A stretch of DNA of 64,000 bases. It comes from Cynocephalus volans. Its lineage: Eukaryota > Chordata > Mammalia > Dermoptera > Cynocephalidae. Under the pieces are notes generated by a model that was not told where the DNA came from, searched no databases, and saw only the letters and a list, made by a program, of their open reading frames with translations. Of this stretch, positions 61,100 through 64,000 are shown in pieces (within the stretch, counting starts at the first letter, position 1; each line of letters opens with the position of its first letter). The stretch covers positions 15,396,130-15,460,129 of the forward strand of contig NC_084475.1 in the NCBI RefSeq assembly GCF_027409185.1, read 5' to 3'. Position numbers and translations under genes: made by a program.

Positions 61100-64000
61100 A
61101 GAACCACAAATGATTTCCGTCTTACTGACCAGCTATGTCAAGGGTCCTCAGCTGAACCTGTCAGGGTTCTAGGAGTCTAAGCACATGCAGCATCCATGGA
61201 ATCTCTCCTGTGTGGTTTTAGGGCCTCTGGGAACAGTCAACTCCCATCCGACTCAGCAGCAGCCAGAAACCTCTCTTAACCACGCTTGATCCAAGAACCC
61301 AACCTTGGGGCTGCCAGGCTGCCAAGCAGCCAGGATGAACTTGCAGGCAGCCCCAGCCCTCTCTGCGCACCCCATCCATCACCACCTCCTCCTGCCTGTC
61401 CTGCCATCCACCGTCTGACAAAATAAAAACTCCATCTTTAAGGACAAATCCTGAAAAATGAGTGAATAGGGGAAATCAAGTTCAGAGGAAAGTACCACTA
61501 GCTTTACCCTTTAGGCTTAGAGAATTGATGAGTTTAAGGAGGGCAAAAACCAAGAAGGAAACTGAGTGACCAGAGGCAGTGAATCGGGGGAGCTGGGCAG
61601 GCTGTTAGAAGGACTAGATTCTAGTCCTCGTTTACCACTCACCTTGGGGGCAAGTGTTCCCACCTGCAGAAGCAGGTCGCCGGGCCCCACCTCTCTCACC
61701 TGAGGTTTTTGGCCTCCCAAAGGGGATGTCTCTAGATGTTGGGAGTGGGAAACAGAGGGAATCAATCCCCCATCACTTAAGGCAGCTTCCAAACTACATT
61801 TTATTTAAACAAGAGGTTCTACAACCAAAAAAACAAGAGATTAAATATTTTCTACAAAGCATATATATAACCCATACGTTCTAAAGAATAATAATAGAAT
61901 GCACGTCTATGTGCCCTTCACCAGCTTAAGAAAGAAATTTTCTTTAATTAAAAAAAATTGTTTTCTGACTTAAATGTAACCTATATTCACTATAGAAATT
62001 TGGCTAGATCCAAAAGACTGAGAAAACAAATATCACCACAAGTCCATGACCTTACTGATCATGTTCTGGTGCCAACACCTCTCTATTTATCCTGGATGTA
62101 TGTTATTTTCCTGAAATTGAGCTATTACACACATTGTCCCCTTTTTTCATCCTGACCATTTTCCTTAAACCAGCTGATTTCTTAGTATTCTCCCACCTCC
62201 AAGATGCCAAGATTATTTTTTTGAGGGTTGATTTTCCAAAAAGAAGCAGAAGTGGGAATTGGTAGATTGGGGGAAATCTTTCTTGTCTGGCTTCTACGTA
62301 AAACATAAACTAAATTAAGAGGTTGATGAAGCGCATCCTGTGTGTCTGGCCCAGGGCAGTGTCTGGTGAGTAATGATATTTATGATTGTATCTCACAAGG
62401 CTGAAAGCCTGAGGCATCCCTGGATATAAGAGGGAAATGGGAAGCCAGTCCTTTCTCTTTCGTGATAAACAAAAATGCCCTAGAAGCCTTCTCAGCAGCC
62501 CCAAGCCCGGTACTGGGCCTACGATGGATTCTCAACACATACCAAGAGTGCTTGTGGCCTGTGCCTGGCATCACGTCTAGTCAGTCTTCATTTACCCAGA
62601 GGTTAAGGCACAGTCTTAGTGCCTTGAAGGAGACAGTAAGGAAGCTGGCACAGGTATCGCACCCAAGGAGTAACCCATCTAGTGGGAAGGTAGGACCTGC
62701 AGACAAATGACACGTAGAAGCCCCTTTGTAGGCCAGCTCCCTGCACACCGTGGTAGGAGAGTCACAGAGCTTTACCACTGGAAGAGTCTTCGAGAGGAAA
62801 GAGACCACGGTGCCAGTGCTGTCTCTCACTAAGTGGGGGCATGATATGTGTCTCCTCTCATGTTATGAGGCATGAACGTGATGAGCAAGAACCGTAAAGG
62901 TATTGCAAATGTAAGGTGTAATTGTGAATGTCCCTCTGAACCCCATACCATTTCCAATTTGAGGAGTGGGGAATCTGAGACTCAGAAGAGGAACGACATG
63001 TCCTGCCCAGTAAGTTAGAAGCAAAATCAAGACTGGGATTCTAGCCTCTCGATCCCAGGTCCAGAGTGAAGCACTGGGCGTGCTCGCTAAGAGCAACGGA
63101 GGATTCTCAGCTCCTGCCCGCCCCATCCCAGACCCACGTGTTCCTTCTTTCCACTACCTCCTATGGGTCTTGCTCACAGCTCCTCAGACTGGCCACTGCC
63201 CTTTGGAGACCAGGATTAAATCCAAGTTAGGGTCAGAAAGAGCTTCTATAAATAAGTGTTGGGAATCTGGTCTCAGCTCTGTGACCCCTCCCTGGAGTCT
63301 GGCTCTCCCCTTCTTTGTGCCTCATGGGGCAGGAAAACTGCAGAACTGCCAGTGAGGTCATGCAGTGACTGGGTGTATAAAAGACATAGACAGTGTCAGA
63401 CTCTAGGAGACTATCCCAGGCTGGCTTTATTTAGTGTGTCTCACAGCCATTAATGACCTGGCAGACTGCAATGCTATAGCTGATAGCACAGCACAATATA
63501 GCTACAACACCTGCCATGTGGCCTTCTGGAAATGGGAAAGTGCGGCACCAAAGTCCCTTTCTCAGAGCTTTTCTTAAAAACAGGCTCCCCTGTAGTTCAG
63601 CTACATCCACAGCCTGGTGATCTCACTTCAGATGTGGCTGAGAGGTGTCTGGGCTGCTGTTGCTCACCTGACTGTCACAAGTCCCTGACCTTTGTCACAT
63701 TCTCCCTGTCGAATGCGGTATCTCTCTCTCCCTGCCTATGCCTGATTTTTAGAGCAGGTAGATGAAATAAAACCTTCCATCTGTTCCCTCTTCTAAAATA
63801 TCAGGTGTAAAGGAATATTCTTTCTGAATTAAAAACTTAACTGGAAGGTTACTATTACTTTTTTCTTTCCCCTACCCTCTCTTCCTTTCTTCTCCTTTGA
63901 TTCCTCCCCCAACCCCCATTCCCACTCTCTCTTCTCTTTCTATGTCACCCCATCCCTCTTCTTCACTTCCTCTCCCTCTATTATCCAACTCCTCTTATTT
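61100..64000. other. Unassigned right end
   Basis: MIR-like traces near 62960-63050 and a TATAAAAG at 63376. 63858-64000 is strongly pyrimidine-rich. No exon that I can support. Confidence 0.3.

Noticed and set aside
63376-63383. TATAAAAG as a promoter
   Set aside because: No exon or start site supported downstream; an isolated motif.
1-64000. RAB37 or CD300A-type ITIM exons expected from human synteny
   Set aside because: No P-loop (GDTGVGKT) frame and no ITIM-bearing exon was seen on either strand.

Overview
The window is mammalian nuclear DNA, dense in mammal-specific interspersed repeats (L1, L2, MIR, MER5A, MLT1/MST/MLT2 LTRs). I see no Alu or rodent B1/B2. Instead there are tRNA-derived SINEs, several of them dimeric, that open with GGCCGGCCC, carry a GGTTCGGATCC box B and a TATATAGG spacer, and end in CCTTACCGGTC plus an A-rich tail. 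From memory this matches the CYN SINE family of colugos (Dermoptera, e.g. Galeopterus). I infer a colugo with moderate confidence; the sequence alone does not prove it.

The genic content is a piece of the CD300 (CMRF35-like) immunoreceptor cluster, all on the minus strand. Four loci can be read. (1) 6030-14570: a CD300E-like gene with leader, Ig-V and transmembrane exons still recognisable, inactivated by ATG->ATA at the start codon and by an in-frame TGA in the V domain. (2) 15822-15882: an orphan CD300-type leader exon. (3) 25450-29954: a complete four-exon CD300-type receptor gene. All splice sites and phases agree, and it predicts 199 residues with a V domain, a Ser/Thr-rich stalk and a transmembrane helix with a lysine (activating-receptor architecture). 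(4) 44934-48284: a strongly decayed CD300LF/LD-like pseudogene with frameshifts in the V and transmembrane exons. So only one of these loci looks functional, which fits the birth-and-death evolution known for this family.

The rest is intronic and intergenic. 0.3-2.6 kb holds nested L1s and 2.6-4.4 kb holds L2. 18-20.8 kb is a long L2 broken by MER5A and two MLT1 LTRs, one of which carries a small inverted-repeat transposon. 20.8-24.3 kb is L1. 33.3-36.4 kb is an old L1 interrupted by a younger 1.7-kb L1 and a SINE. 36.4-43.1 kb is rich in LTRs. 47.4-47.9 kb is CA-rich. 49.5-51 kb and 55.6-58.1 kb are L1, and 58.1-59.6 kb is L2. A consensus CTCF site beside a 28-base G run lies at 60.97 kb. 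I found no rRNA gene, no genuine tRNA gene and no exon of the RAB37 neighbour expected from human synteny.

The most notable signals are these: the same CGA->TGA nonsense change in the homologous V-exon codon of two different CD300 pseudogenes while the intact gene keeps CGA; the loss of CD300E by two independent lesions; and possible convergent CTCF sites flanking the intact gene.
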